64,000 bases of DNA from Thermoleophilia bacterium SCSIO 60948 (lineage in GTDB: Bacteria > Actinomycetota > Thermoleophilia > Solirubrobacterales > 70-9): contig CP053031.1 in assembly GCA_021496505.1 (NCBI GenBank), positions 2,410,001 through 2,474,000 on the forward strand. The letters run 5' to 3'. Below the pieces are notes generated by a model that saw only the letters and a program-made list of their open reading frames with translations, was not told the origin of the DNA and did not search any database. The position numbers and the translations under genes were made by a program. Positions 24,140-31,791 of the stretch are shown here, in pieces (the first letter of the stretch is position 1; each line of letters opens with the position of its first letter).

Positions 24140-24171
24140 CCGACTCCCACTCAGGGCCGCCCCCCCCCACC

Positions 24172-24789
24172 TCAGCCGATCTTTACCCAGTCGCCGCAAC
24201 CCTCGGTCGAGAAGTAGGGCGAGTCGATCGTCAGCGTCTGGTTCTTGCCGAACCCGCCGTTGGCGATGATGTCGCCGAACTTGCCGCTCGGGGCGCTCAG
24301 CTTCTCCCAGTAGCAGCCGGGTCCGCCCGGCGCGCGGTAGGTGCCGGCCTCGAAGTCGCGGCCGAGCTCCCACACCCCCGACGGGATGGTCGTCGACTCG
24401 AGCGTCTGCTCGGCCTCGGTCAGCTCGGCGGCTCGGGCGTCGAGGTCCGCCGAGCGCTGGTCGAGCTGGGCGTTGACCCGGTCCTCTCGCGCGGCGAGGT
24501 CCTCCTCGGCCTCGCGCTGCTCGTCCGCGAACGCCTCGCGGTCATCGGAGAGAGCCTCCTCGGCCTCCTTGCGCGCGGTCTCGACGTCACGCTCGAGAAG
24601 CGCGACCTCCTTGCTGAGTGAGCCGCGATCGTCCTCGAGCTCCTCGACCTGGTCTTGCGAAGCCGCGAGCTCGTCACCTCGGTCCGTGAGCTGAGGAGCG
24701 AGGATGAGCGCGACCGCGGCTGCGCCGGCTAGGAGTCCGAGCAGCCCGACGACCCAGGACTTGCCGAGTAGGCGCTTGACGGAGCTCAT
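24172..24789 (-). CDS. Membrane-anchored coiled-coil protein with conserved actinobacterial C-terminal domain
   Basis: 205 aa. One transmembrane segment (12-33, VVGLLGLLAGAAAVALILAP) is followed by a long coiled coil (about 38-130, heptads of L/E/A with many D/E/R) and a C-terminal domain with GTYRAPGGPGCYWEKLS, DIIANGGFGKNQTLTI and FSTEGCGDW. This last domain recurs at the ends of many actinobacterial envelope proteins; its two Cys probably pair. Its function is not known to me. ATG 24789 overlaps the stop of the zinc-ribbon gene (ATGA), and three genes form one operon. Confidence 0.75.
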   Translation of the reverse strand: MSSVKRLLGKSWVVGLLGLLAGAAAVALILAPQLTDRGDELAASQDQVEELEDDRGSLSKEVALLERDVETARKEAEEALSDDREAFADEQREAEEDLAAREDRVNAQLDQRSADLDARAAELTEAEQTLESTTIPSGVWELGRDFEAGTYRAPGGPGCYWEKLSAPSGKFGDIIANGGFGKNQTLTIDSPYFSTEGCGDWVKIG

Positions 24790-25148
24790 CGGTCCGCTCC
24801 CGCGCTCGCGCTTGGCACGGCCCCTCGGGCAGCCGCGGCGAGATCGAACCCGCAGGACTCGCAGGTCGTTCGACCCTTCTTCACGAGCTCGCCGCACGCC
24901 GGACAGTCGCGACCCTTCGGCCGTGTCATGAACCAGATCAGTGCGAAGAAGAGGAAGCCGACGAAGCCGATGAAAAGGACGAGCGCGACGCCGATGCCCG
25001 TCCCTGCATCACACGCGTCGCGCTGGAGCTGGTTGACGGCATCGGCTCGGCAGTCCTGGTTCGCGTCACCGCCGCCGGCGACGGCCCAGGCCAGGATCAG
25101 CCCGCACCAGAGGATCAGGACCCACGTCATCTTCCTCAGGCCGAGCAT
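24786..25148 (-). CDS. Small membrane protein with C-terminal zinc ribbon
   Basis: 120 aa. Two hydrophobic segments (about 7-24 and 50-73) enclose a short loop with two Cys (DCRAD, ACDAG). The cytoplasmic tail carries CPACGELVKKGRTTCESCG, a four-Cys zinc ribbon, then a disordered alanine-rich end. Start ATG 25148 shares its A with the upstream stop (TGATG), so it is translated by reinitiation after the PASTA lipoprotein. The ribbon may bind a partner rather than nucleic acid. Confidence 0.75.
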   Translation of the reverse strand: MLGLRKMTWVLILWCGLILAWAVAGGGDANQDCRADAVNQLQRDACDAGTGIGVALVLFIGFVGFLFFALIWFMTRPKGRDCPACGELVKKGRTTCESCGFDLAAAARGAVPSASAGADR

Positions 25149-25627
25149 CAGCAACCCTCCTTCTCGGCCAGGATCGGAACGATCGTCCCTTGCGGCGGGT
25201 CCTGCTCGCAGATCGTGTAGTTGCTCGGCACGAGGATCCCGAACGCCGCGTCGTTGTTCGAGACGTTGGCCTTGAAGCCCGCAGCGCTGAGGGCCTTCTT
25301 CGCCGCCGGCAGCGTCAGACCGACGACGTCGGGCGGCGAGCCTCCGGACGAGGCCTCGGGCGCGGGCTCAGGCTCGGGCGCAGGCTCCGGCTCGGGGTCG
25401 GGCGCCGGCTCCGGGGCGCTCGTCTCCTCGCGGAGCTCGCGCTCCTGCTGATCGACCTTCCGCTGCAGGTCGGCGACCTTGTCCTGGGCCTCCTGCGCCG
25501 CTTCTGCCGCGCGGTCCGCGGCGCGCTCTGCCTGCTGCGAGCCGTCAGACGACCCACCCTCGTCGCCGCACCCGGCGCCGACCAGAACGGTCAGCGCGAC
25601 CCCGACGACCGCGATCTTCCTCTGCAT
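25148..25627 (-). CDS. PASTA-domain lipoprotein
   Basis: 159 aa. LTVLVGAGC is a lipobox with the lipidated Cys at 20. Then a Gly/Ser linker, a coiled-coil segment (about 35-75), an E/P-rich spacer (residues 80-100, PEPAPDPEPEP type) and one PASTA domain (PPDVVGLTLPAAKKALSAAGFKANV, ending DPPQGTIVP). PASTA domains bind peptidoglycan fragments and usually sit on PknB-type kinases or PBPs; a lone one on a lipoprotein is unusual. First gene of the three-gene envelope operon. Confidence 0.82.
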   Translation of the reverse strand: MQRKIAVVGVALTVLVGAGCGDEGGSSDGSQQAERAADRAAEAAQEAQDKVADLQRKVDQQERELREETSAPEPAPDPEPEPAPEPEPAPEASSGGSPPDVVGLTLPAAKKALSAAGFKANVSNNDAAFGILVPSNYTICEQDPPQGTIVPILAEKEGC

Positions 25628-25821
25628 CTCTTCCTCGTCCTCCGTGTAGTGACGTGCCGAGCGGGACCGGGGTCGCCGTGCGGCGCTCTGTTCGCCGCTG
25701 AGTCGGGGGGCGACGGCGGGATCTGACATCGCTCACGCCCGAGGAGAACGACGGGTGACGAAACGCCGAGGAGTCGGTACTGCGCTCGCGAGCGGTTGGG
25801 CGGCGAGGAGACCGATGCCGC

Positions 25822-26820
25822 TCAGGCGGCGAGCCGCGCGGCGAGGTCCTCGATCACGTCACGCAACTCGAGCTCCGCGAGCCAGCGTTCGGGGATCTCC
25901 TCCGCTCCATAATGGGTCCCGACGATGGTTCCGGTGATCGCGCCCGTGCTGTCGCTGTCGCCCGAGTGGTTGACGGCGAGGCGAAGAGCCGACTCGAGAT
26001 CGGGCGCGACCATCGCGCAGTAGACGGCGATCGCGAGTGCCTCCTCGGCCACCCAGCCCCCTCCGAGCGACTCGACCTTCTCGGGCGCGGGGTCGCCATC
26101 GGCCACCAGCGACACGGCCGCCTCGAGGGCCGCAGCGGTCTCAATGCCGGCCTCGCCCTCCCCGACCTGCGAGCGGGCGTACTCGACGCCTTCCACGAGA
26201 TCCGCACCTCCTCGAAGCGCCGCGATCAGTGCCGCGAGGGCGCCGGCCGCGACCTGCCCCGTGGGGTGACCGTGGGTGATCGCTGCCAGATCCGAACCGA
26301 CCCTGAATGCCTCCGGGTACCAGACCCGCAACCCGACGGGCGCCGTTCGCATCACCCCGCCGCAGCCCTTGCTGTCGTTGTCGGCGAACTTCGGCCGCCC
26401 GCGGCGCCGCGCTCCGAGCGCGCTCAGACAGGTGTTCCCGGGCGCGCGCCGCGACCAGAGCTCGAGGTTGCTGAGTAGTCCGTCCGTTCCCGGCCGGGGA
26501 CCGGTACCGGTCTGCGATACGTACCAGCGGTCGTAGGCACTGCCGACCATCGATGCGAACCTCACCTGACGATCGGGTCCCATCTCGCTGTGATCGAGCA
26601 GGCCCTCGGCGGTGAACAGGGTCATCTGCGTGTCGTCGGTGATCGCTCCGAGACGTCCGTAGGCCGGCTCGAGTTCGGTCAGCCCGTCGGGACCGAAGCG
26701 CTCTCGGATCTGCTCGATCGTCATGAACTCGATCGGGGCCCCGAGCGCATCGCCCACCGCCCCGGCCATTAGGCAGCCGCGATAGGTGTCGAGGTGTTCG
26801 TCGGCGGGGTCGGGAGTCAT
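25822..26820 (-). CDS. ADP-ribosylglycohydrolase (DraG/ARH fold)
   Basis: 332 aa. GCLMAGAVGDALGAPIEF (first Mg-site helix with GDA-x-G), ITDDTQMTLF (T-D-D-T) and NHSGDSDSTGAITGTIVG (S-G-D-[ST]-D-S) are the three di-metal-binding motifs of ARH hydrolases. They remove ADP-ribose from proteins or nucleic acids. ATG 26820 is used; an in-frame GTG two codons upstream is possible. Divergent from the VWA gene with 82 bp between starts. Closeness to the putative RNA-repair cluster is noted, since end-repair by ADP-ribosylation needs such an enzyme, but the link is speculative. Confidence 0.9.
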   Translation of the reverse strand: MTPDPADEHLDTYRGCLMAGAVGDALGAPIEFMTIEQIRERFGPDGLTELEPAYGRLGAITDDTQMTLFTAEGLLDHSEMGPDRQVRFASMVGSAYDRWYVSQTGTGPRPGTDGLLSNLELWSRRAPGNTCLSALGARRRGRPKFADNDSKGCGGVMRTAPVGLRVWYPEAFRVGSDLAAITHGHPTGQVAAGALAALIAALRGGADLVEGVEYARSQVGEGEAGIETAAALEAAVSLVADGDPAPEKVESLGGGWVAEEALAIAVYCAMVAPDLESALRLAVNHSGDSDSTGAITGTIVGTHYGAEEIPERWLAELELRDVIEDLAARLAA

Positions 26821-26865
26821 CGTCACGGGCTAGGTCGGCAAGGACGCCACGGAACTGACGACCCA

Positions 26866-26876
26866 CTGTCAGAAAC
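26866..26876 (+). promoter_or_regulatory. 11-bp element shared with 33725-33735, upstream of the VWA gene
   Basis: CTGTCAGAAAC, ending 26 nt before ATG 26903. The same 11-mer stands 27 nt before the zinc-ribbon gene at 33763. Equal spacing to two start codons in the same block suggests a shared promoter or operator motif. Confidence 0.35.
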
Positions 26877-26902
26877 GCGCCCTACATCGCGACCTACCTC
26901 GC

Positions 26903-28171
26903 ATGAAGATCACGCCCCGCCTGAACTTTGACCTCGTTGCGGTCGAAGCCGAAGACACCGTCCACCTGATGCTCGAGCTCGACGCGCCGGTCGCCGAGGC
27001 CGATCGCGAGCGCCCGAACGCGAATCTCGAGGTCGTCCTCGACCGCAGCGGATCGATGGGAGGCGGGCGCCTTGTCTCCGCGCTTCAGGCTACGCACAGC
27101 CTGCTCGGCCGACTGCGGCCGACCGACAACTTCGGGCTCGTGGTCTTCGACGACGACGTCGGCATTCCGGTGGCGGCGGGGCCGGTCGGCGACGCCGTCG
27201 CCCAGCGCCAGGTCCTTCACCAGATCGGCACTGGCGGCACCACCGACCTCGGCGCCGGCCTGATGCGCGGGATCCAGGAGTGCCACCGAGTCGCCGCCGA
27301 TGGCCAGGCGACGCTCGTTCTGCTCTCCGACGGTCACGCCAACCGCGGCGTCGTCGACCACGACCAACTCGCGCAGTTCGCGCGCGGTGCCTACGCCCAC
27401 GGCACGTCGAGCTCGACGATCGGAATCGGCCACGGCTACGACGAGGACCTGCTCGCCGCGATCGCCCGCGGCGGCTCAGGCAACACGCACTTCGCGCTGA
27501 CGGGCGACGACGCCGGCGCCGCGCTGGCGTCCGAGGTCGATGGCCTACTCGCCCAGACCGTTCAGGCAGCGAGCCTGACGGTGAAGCCCGCCGGCTCGGT
27601 CGATGCGGTCCGCCTCTACAACGACCTGCCGACCGCGACGATCGAGGGCGGCTTCATGGCCGAGCTCGGCAATCTGAACTCGGCCGAGCAGCGCAGGATC
27701 GTGCTCGAGATCGATGTCCCGGCGATGGCCGGGCTCGGACTCGCGACCGTGTGCGAGCTCGAGCTGCGCTGGGTCGACGTCGACTCGATGACCTCGAAGG
27801 TCAAGAAGTTCCCGATCCAGGTGAACGTCGTGCCCGGCGACGAGGCCGCGGCCCGACCCGAGGACCTCGAGGTCACGACCGAACTCGCCTTCCAGCGCGC
27901 CCAGCGCGAGAAGCGCGAGGCGACCGACAAGCTACGGCGCGGCGAGCACACGGAGGCCGTCCGCGACTTCCGTGCGTCCGCTCGCAAGCTCCGCGACATC
28001 GACGTCGCCGAGGCGCCGGCGGCGCTCCGCGAGGAGATCGCTCGCGAGGCCAACGTCCTCGAGGACCTCGCTGCGCAGTCCGACACGCACGACGAGCTCG
28101 ACCGGATGATCGCTGCCAAGCAGGCGCGGATGGACGAGCACATGAAGTCGCGGAAGCGCGGGCGTGGCTGA
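26903..28171 (+). CDS. von Willebrand factor A (VWA) domain protein
   Basis: 422 aa, cytosolic (no signal peptide). The VWA domain starts with NLEVVLDRSGSMGGG, giving the metal site D-x-S-x-S (47-51), then GTGGTTDLGAGL (MIDAS threonine) and LLSDGHAN (MIDAS aspartate). A beta-sandwich-like middle and a C-terminal helical region (REKREATDKLRRGEHTEAVRDFRASARKLRD) follow, as in bacterial YfbK/DUF3520-type VWA proteins. Such proteins often act as adaptors with AAA+ ATPases or in TerY-type stress modules. Overlaps the next gene by 8 nt. Confidence 0.88.
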   Translation: MKITPRLNFDLVAVEAEDTVHLMLELDAPVAEADRERPNANLEVVLDRSGSMGGGRLVSALQATHSLLGRLRPTDNFGLVVFDDDVGIPVAAGPVGDAVAQRQVLHQIGTGGTTDLGAGLMRGIQECHRVAADGQATLVLLSDGHANRGVVDHDQLAQFARGAYAHGTSSSTIGIGHGYDEDLLAAIARGGSGNTHFALTGDDAGAALASEVDGLLAQTVQAASLTVKPAGSVDAVRLYNDLPTATIEGGFMAELGNLNSAEQRRIVLEIDVPAMAGLGLATVCELELRWVDVDSMTSKVKKFPIQVNVVPGDEAAARPEDLEVTTELAFQRAQREKREATDKLRRGEHTEAVRDFRASARKLRDIDVAEAPAALREEIAREANVLEDLAAQSDTHDELDRMIAAKQARMDEHMKSRKRGRG

Positions 28172-28844
28172 GAGCGGCGACCAAAAGCGCAGCCTCCAGG
28201 TCGACACGCTCGCCGCCGAGCTCGTGGGTCTGGCGGTCCTCCACCGTGAGGAATGGACGCCGGGATGCGCGATCGAAGCCGAGGGGCGCGTCCCGGCGGC
28301 CGCCCGTGTCTGCTCGGTCGCCGCCGAGCTCGCGATGGCGGCATCGCACGTCATCGAACTCACGCGGCAGCTCGAGCGGGTAGACCACGTGCCCGGGGAG
28401 CCGGCCGGCGAGGCCTGGACCCGGACGTCGCTCGCCTTCGCGCGCGTGGCCGCGGCCGCGGTTTGCGCCTACTGCGAGCTCGAGGCCACGGCGATCGCCG
28501 AGCATCCGAACCGGCTCCGGCGGCGTCTGCATCTGGTCGGCGAGCTCGACGAGCTCTGCTGGTCGATCACCGAGACGGGATACGAGCCGCCCGGCGGGCC
28601 GACGCCTGGGCCCGATGCTGAGCTCGGCGCCTGGCTTCCGGCCGCGACGGCTCGGATGCATGATGCGGCCGGCGGCGCCGCGCGTCACGCCGGCCTCGAC
28701 CCGCTCGGCGTCGTTGACGTCACCGCGATCGTGACCCCGCGAGGCGAGGGCCGGCCCGACGCCTACGACGACATCTGCCCGGCGCTGTTCGAGACCGCGG
28801 CGGTGTGTGCGCTGGCGGCGGAGTGGTTTCAGCGGCGTGCCTGA
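28164..28844 (+). CDS. Helical protein of unknown function coupled to the VWA gene
   Basis: 226 aa from GTG 28164. The sequence is alanine-rich and helical, with clusters of conserved-looking residues (CAYCELEATAIAEHPNRLRRRLHLVGELDELCWSITETGYEPP). I recognise no domain. The 8-nt overlap with the VWA stop implies co-production, so it may be its partner. Confidence 0.6.
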   Translation: MAESGDQKRSLQVDTLAAELVGLAVLHREEWTPGCAIEAEGRVPAAARVCSVAAELAMAASHVIELTRQLERVDHVPGEPAGEAWTRTSLAFARVAAAAVCAYCELEATAIAEHPNRLRRRLHLVGELDELCWSITETGYEPPGGPTPGPDAELGAWLPAATARMHDAAGGAARHAGLDPLGVVDVTAIVTPRGEGRPDAYDDICPALFETAAVCALAAEWFQRRA

Positions 28845-28968
28845 GCCCGCGGGCGGTCAGGGCCACTTCGGACCTACGAATCGTGACTGCCGCGACGCGA
28901 CTGCGGCCTCAGTCAGGTTCCGGCGTTCCCGCCCGACCTAATCGAGGGCGCCGCAACCAGGACGGAAG

Positions 28969-29511
28969 GTGCACATCGAACTCGATTTCACCAAGGTGGC
29001 CGGCCCGCGATACACGCGGCGGCTTCACATCGGGTGGCGGACACTGACGCACGAGTACTTCGATCCTCGCTTCGATCGCTGGGTGATCGACCCGAGCTTC
29101 GTGCGCAGGGACGCCGACAGCCGACCGCCGGCCGGAAGGCACGTCCGGCGCGAAACCGTCGAGCGAGCGATCGGCCCCGGCAGGGCGGAGGAGCCCGGCG
29201 AGACAGTTGGTGTGTTCCCCATCGATCCGCTCCACGCTGACGACGAACGCGCTCTCCGGCTTGTCGAGATGATCCGTGAGACCCAGGAGCTCGCCCGCAG
29301 CAAGATCGAGGAGAGCATCGCCGACACCGCCATCGGCGGAATGGGAGACGCCATCGACTACGGCATCGACATGGGTCATCAGGGCGACGCGGCCTACAAG
29401 ACGCTCGGAGCCCCTTGGAATGAGCTGCGGACCAAGCAGCTTCACCAGATGCAGTGGAACGAGGAAAACGAGCGCCGAAACGAAGCTCGACAGCAGCGCT
29501 TCAGTCGATGA
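28969..29511 (+). CDS. Unrecognised protein heading the accessory cluster
   Basis: 180 aa from GTG 28969. An N-terminal beta-type segment (MHIELDFTKVAGPRYTRRLHIGW, YFDPRFDRWVIDPSF) is followed by a helical, charged second half (LVEMIRETQELARSKIEESIADT, NELRTKQLHQMQWNEENERRN). No known motif. It ends before a 7-bp hairpin at 29524-29547. Confidence 0.55.
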   Translation: MHIELDFTKVAGPRYTRRLHIGWRTLTHEYFDPRFDRWVIDPSFVRRDADSRPPAGRHVRRETVERAIGPGRAEEPGETVGVFPIDPLHADDERALRLVEMIRETQELARSKIEESIADTAIGGMGDAIDYGIDMGHQGDAAYKTLGAPWNELRTKQLHQMQWNEENERRNEARQQRFSR

Positions 29512-29523
29512 GGCGCCCGCCTG

Positions 29524-29547
29524 GGACACGTCCCTGAGGTCGTGTCC
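29524..29547 (+). terminator. Hairpin after the 180-aa orphan gene
   Basis: GGACACG and CGTGTCC pair around a 10-nt loop 12 bp after the stop. A second small inverted repeat (GTCAGG/CCTGAC, 29575-29594) follows and may belong to the next promoter. Confidence 0.35.
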
Positions 29548-29703
29548 TGACCCGCCTCGAACGATCGCGCGTATGTCAGGCATCGGAACCTGACTGCGAC
29601 AATCCATCGACACATCAAGAGCGGCCGAGGGACCGGGTCCTGTGACGCCGCCGCAACCACCCGAGAGGGAACGGTGCGACAGCCCGGATCGATGGAGGTC
29701 CAG

Positions 29704-30021
29704 ATGAACGAGAATCCTGAGCGGGAGTCGCGGGGGCCCTTCTCTCTGCCGCCCGGGCTCAGCTACTGCGAGCGGTGCGGCACAGTGCGCGGCCACGGGT
29801 TCGCATGGGGTCCGGACGACGAGCTCGTCAGCCTGCGCTCGACGTGCTGGTGCGAGGGACCGCGGTGCGCGCGTTGCGGTCGCGTCAGATCCAGGCGTCC
29901 GATCTCCGACTACTACGACCCGCCGAGCGCGCGCTGGATCCATGTGCCGCACTTCGTCGGGTTCATGCGCGTGTGCCGCGCGTGTCAGGACAAGGAAGTG
30001 GAGAGCGACGAGACGGCATGA
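29704..30021 (+). CDS. Small zinc-binding protein
   Basis: 105 aa. YCERCG, then WCEGPRCARCG, then CRAC give seven Cys in C-x2-C pairs, enough for one or two zinc ribbons. ATG 29704 is chosen because GGAGG lies 5 nt upstream; a GTG at 29674 with a weaker purine stretch is the alternative. Overlaps the cREC gene in an ATGA. Such ribbons often bind RNA or DNA. Confidence 0.65.
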   Translation: MNENPERESRGPFSLPPGLSYCERCGTVRGHGFAWGPDDELVSLRSTCWCEGPRCARCGRVRSRRPISDYYDPPSARWIHVPHFVGFMRVCRACQDKEVESDETA

Positions 30022-30416
30022 CCGGGGAAATGGAAGAGATCAGGCTGTGGCTCGACGACGACCTCGTCGACCGTGCCGCGCCCGACGGCTGGACCCATGT
30101 GACGACCGCTGCCGAGGCGATCGCGTGGCTCGACACGGGACGTGTCGTCGAGCTCTCGCTGGACCATGATCTCGGGGGCGACCAGGAGTTCGGAACCGGT
30201 GGCCACGTCGTCGATTGGCTATGCGAGCGGTCGTTCAACGATCGCCCGCTCTGGCCGCGAGACGGCATCCGGATTCACAGCGCGAACCCCTACGGCCGCG
30301 AGTCGATGGGGCTCGCGATCGAGCGCTACGCGGCGCGGCACTTCCGCGTCGTCCGCGAGATCGGCGCGAACGGTCAGCCGCACTTCCGCTTCGAGCCGCG
30401 CGAGGGACCGAACTGA
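30018..30416 (+). CDS. Cyclic-phosphate-processing receiver-like (cREC) domain protein
   Basis: 132 aa. RLWLDDDLVDRAAPDGWTHVTTAAEAIAWL, ELSLDHDLGGD, GGHVVDWLCER and IRIHSANPYGRESM reproduce the motifs of the cREC family: receiver-like acidic residues D-D-D and D-H-D-L plus the HSANP loop. Comparative studies of RNA-repair genes predict that it processes cyclic phosphates on nucleic acid ends. ATG 30018 overlaps the zinc-protein stop; its stop overlaps the HAD gene. Family recognition is fairly firm; activity is predicted, not proven. Confidence 0.78.
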   Translation: MTGEMEEIRLWLDDDLVDRAAPDGWTHVTTAAEAIAWLDTGRVVELSLDHDLGGDQEFGTGGHVVDWLCERSFNDRPLWPRDGIRIHSANPYGRESMGLAIERYAARHFRVVREIGANGQPHFRFEPREGPN

Positions 30417-30901
30417 GCCGGCCACTTCTCCTTCTCGACGTCGACGGCACGCTCGTTCCGATCGGCCGCATGCGCGGGGTCGAGATGACGGAGCCGGGAC
30501 TCGCCGTCGACCACATATATGTGCGCTGGCGAGCGGACCTGCCGGCCTGGCTAGCCGAGCTTCGCGAACGCTTCGACCTCGTCTGGGCAACCAGCTGGGA
30601 AGACGAGGCGAACGAAGTCCTGGCGCCGCTCCTCGGACTGCCACCGCTTCCGGTCGTCCATTTCCGCGACGAGCCAGGGCCCGGTGAGGACCCGAAGCTG
30701 AGTGCGATCTCGCGGTTCGTGCGCGACCGCGCGTTCGCGTGGGTCGACGACACGATCGGACACGACGCATTCGCGTGGGCCGACGCGCGGGCCGTGCCGA
30801 CGCTGATGCTCGAGGTCAGGGCCGACCGTGCGATTGATCGGGACGACGTCGAGGAGCTGCTCGGGTTCGCCGACTCACTCTCCGAGGACGCCGGTGACTA
30901 G
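30413..30901 (+). CDS. HAD phosphatase of the RNA-repair (Swiss Army Knife) type, CTG start
   Basis: 162 aa. LLLLDVDGTLVP is HAD motif I (D-x-D), DLVWATSWEDEANEVLAP and FAWVDDTIG give the later motifs with the acidic pair. This short HAD with WATSWE-x-x-AN is the kind found in RNA end-repair fusion proteins. No ATG/GTG/TTG fits the N-terminus: the frame starts at CTG 30413, in a CTGA overlap with the cREC stop and 5 nt after GAGGGA. Probably removes terminal phosphates in concert with cREC. Confidence 0.76.
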   Translation: MSRPLLLLDVDGTLVPIGRMRGVEMTEPGLAVDHIYVRWRADLPAWLAELRERFDLVWATSWEDEANEVLAPLLGLPPLPVVHFRDEPGPGEDPKLSAISRFVRDRAFAWVDDTIGHDAFAWADARAVPTLMLEVRADRAIDRDDVEELLGFADSLSEDAGD

Positions 30902-31307
30902 GCACATCGTCGCGATCTCGCGCGCCGGCCGCGCGTACCTGAGGGAGCTCGCGAGCTACGAGAGCGGCGCGATCGGAACGCGGCCGATCATCACCGAGTT
31001 CGCACGCCTCGACGCGGCCTGTCCGTCGTCTCACGTCAGAAAGCGCGCCACCACCCCGACCCGGTTCGGGATGGAAGCAACGACCTATGTCCTGCGCACC
31101 GCGTCCGGGCCGATCGAACTGATCTGCGGCGAGGGCGACTGCCCGCCCGGCGCACCCGTGATCGTCGGCGCCGAGTCTGGTTTCTCCTGCCTACGAATCG
31201 ACGTGCTCGAGCATCCAGATAGGCCCTGGGAGACGCGAGAGCCTGCTCCATCTCGCCGACGCGATGCGCTCGTCCCTCGAGGGCCAGTGGCTGGCGTTCG
31301 CCGATGA
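30894..31307 (+). CDS. Unrecognised protein; may be the front half of a frameshifted gene
   Basis: 137 aa from GTG 30894 (overlaps the HAD stop by 8 nt). The first 115 residues are protein-like (IVAISRAGRAYLRELASYES, TTYVLRTASGPIELICGEGDCPPGAPVIVGAESGFSCLRIDVLEHPDRPW), then the frame turns into basic low-complexity sequence. Removing one G of the GGG at 31228-31230 would join it to the next frame as PWRRESLLHLADAM, which reads naturally. Confidence 0.5.
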   Translation: MTRHIVAISRAGRAYLRELASYESGAIGTRPIITEFARLDAACPSSHVRKRATTPTRFGMEATTYVLRTASGPIELICGEGDCPPGAPVIVGAESGFSCLRIDVLEHPDRPWETREPAPSRRRDALVPRGPVAGVRR

Positions 31308-31791
31308 TCCCAGCGGCGCCTCCGTCGCCATGGTCCAGACCGATCGCGGCGCCTTCTACGAGGCGCACCACCCGAACGCCCGCGGGCCCGTCTGGCGCGA
31401 CTTCTACTTCCGCGCCGCGAGCGTCGCGTTCGACCGAATCACCGCGCGCACGAACGCCACCGACGTCCGCCTCCTCCACCCCACCGGCTACGGCTGGCCG
31501 CCGCAGCTGACCGAGTCCTTCTTCGACGGCCTTGCCCGCCGCGCCGACGCCGGCGGGCTCGGGGTCGAGCGAGTCTGGATTCAGACCGGCGACTGCGGAC
31601 TCCGCGACACGAGCGTTCTGGCCGACGCGGTCGACGCTTTGAATCGAGAACTCGACGAGCACACCGGTCCGCGCCCGATCCGCGACGCGTCAGTCGCCAG
31701 GCTCGCCGCGACCGAGGCGTTCGGCATCGACCGGATCGACGATGTTGAGCTGCTCAAGGTGAACGTGACGGATTGGTCGGTCGCGGGGTGA
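31264..31791 (+). CDS. Unrecognised protein; may be the back half of a frameshifted gene
   Basis: 175 aa from ATG 31264, but the frame is protein-like from about 31228 (RRESLLHLADAM), with no start codon there, and it overlaps the previous gene by 44 nt against the 4-nt norm. Clear segments: LEGQWLAFADDPSGASVAMVQTDRG, VWRDFYFRAASVAFDRITART, YGWPPQLTESFFDGLARRADAGG. If fused to the preceding frame the product is about 298 aa. Overlaps the AAA gene start (GTGA). Confidence 0.55.
   Translation: MRSSLEGQWLAFADDPSGASVAMVQTDRGAFYEAHHPNARGPVWRDFYFRAASVAFDRITARTNATDVRLLHPTGYGWPPQLTESFFDGLARRADAGGLGVERVWIQTGDCGLRDTSVLADAVDALNRELDEHTGPRPIRDASVARLAATEAFGIDRIDDVELLKVNVTDWSVAG

Noticed and set aside
24160-24168. 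Run of nine C between the Ig-repeat protein and the coiled-coil gene
   Set aside because: Possible slip-prone site, but it lies between two convergent stops and changes no frame; not treated as a phase-variation element.
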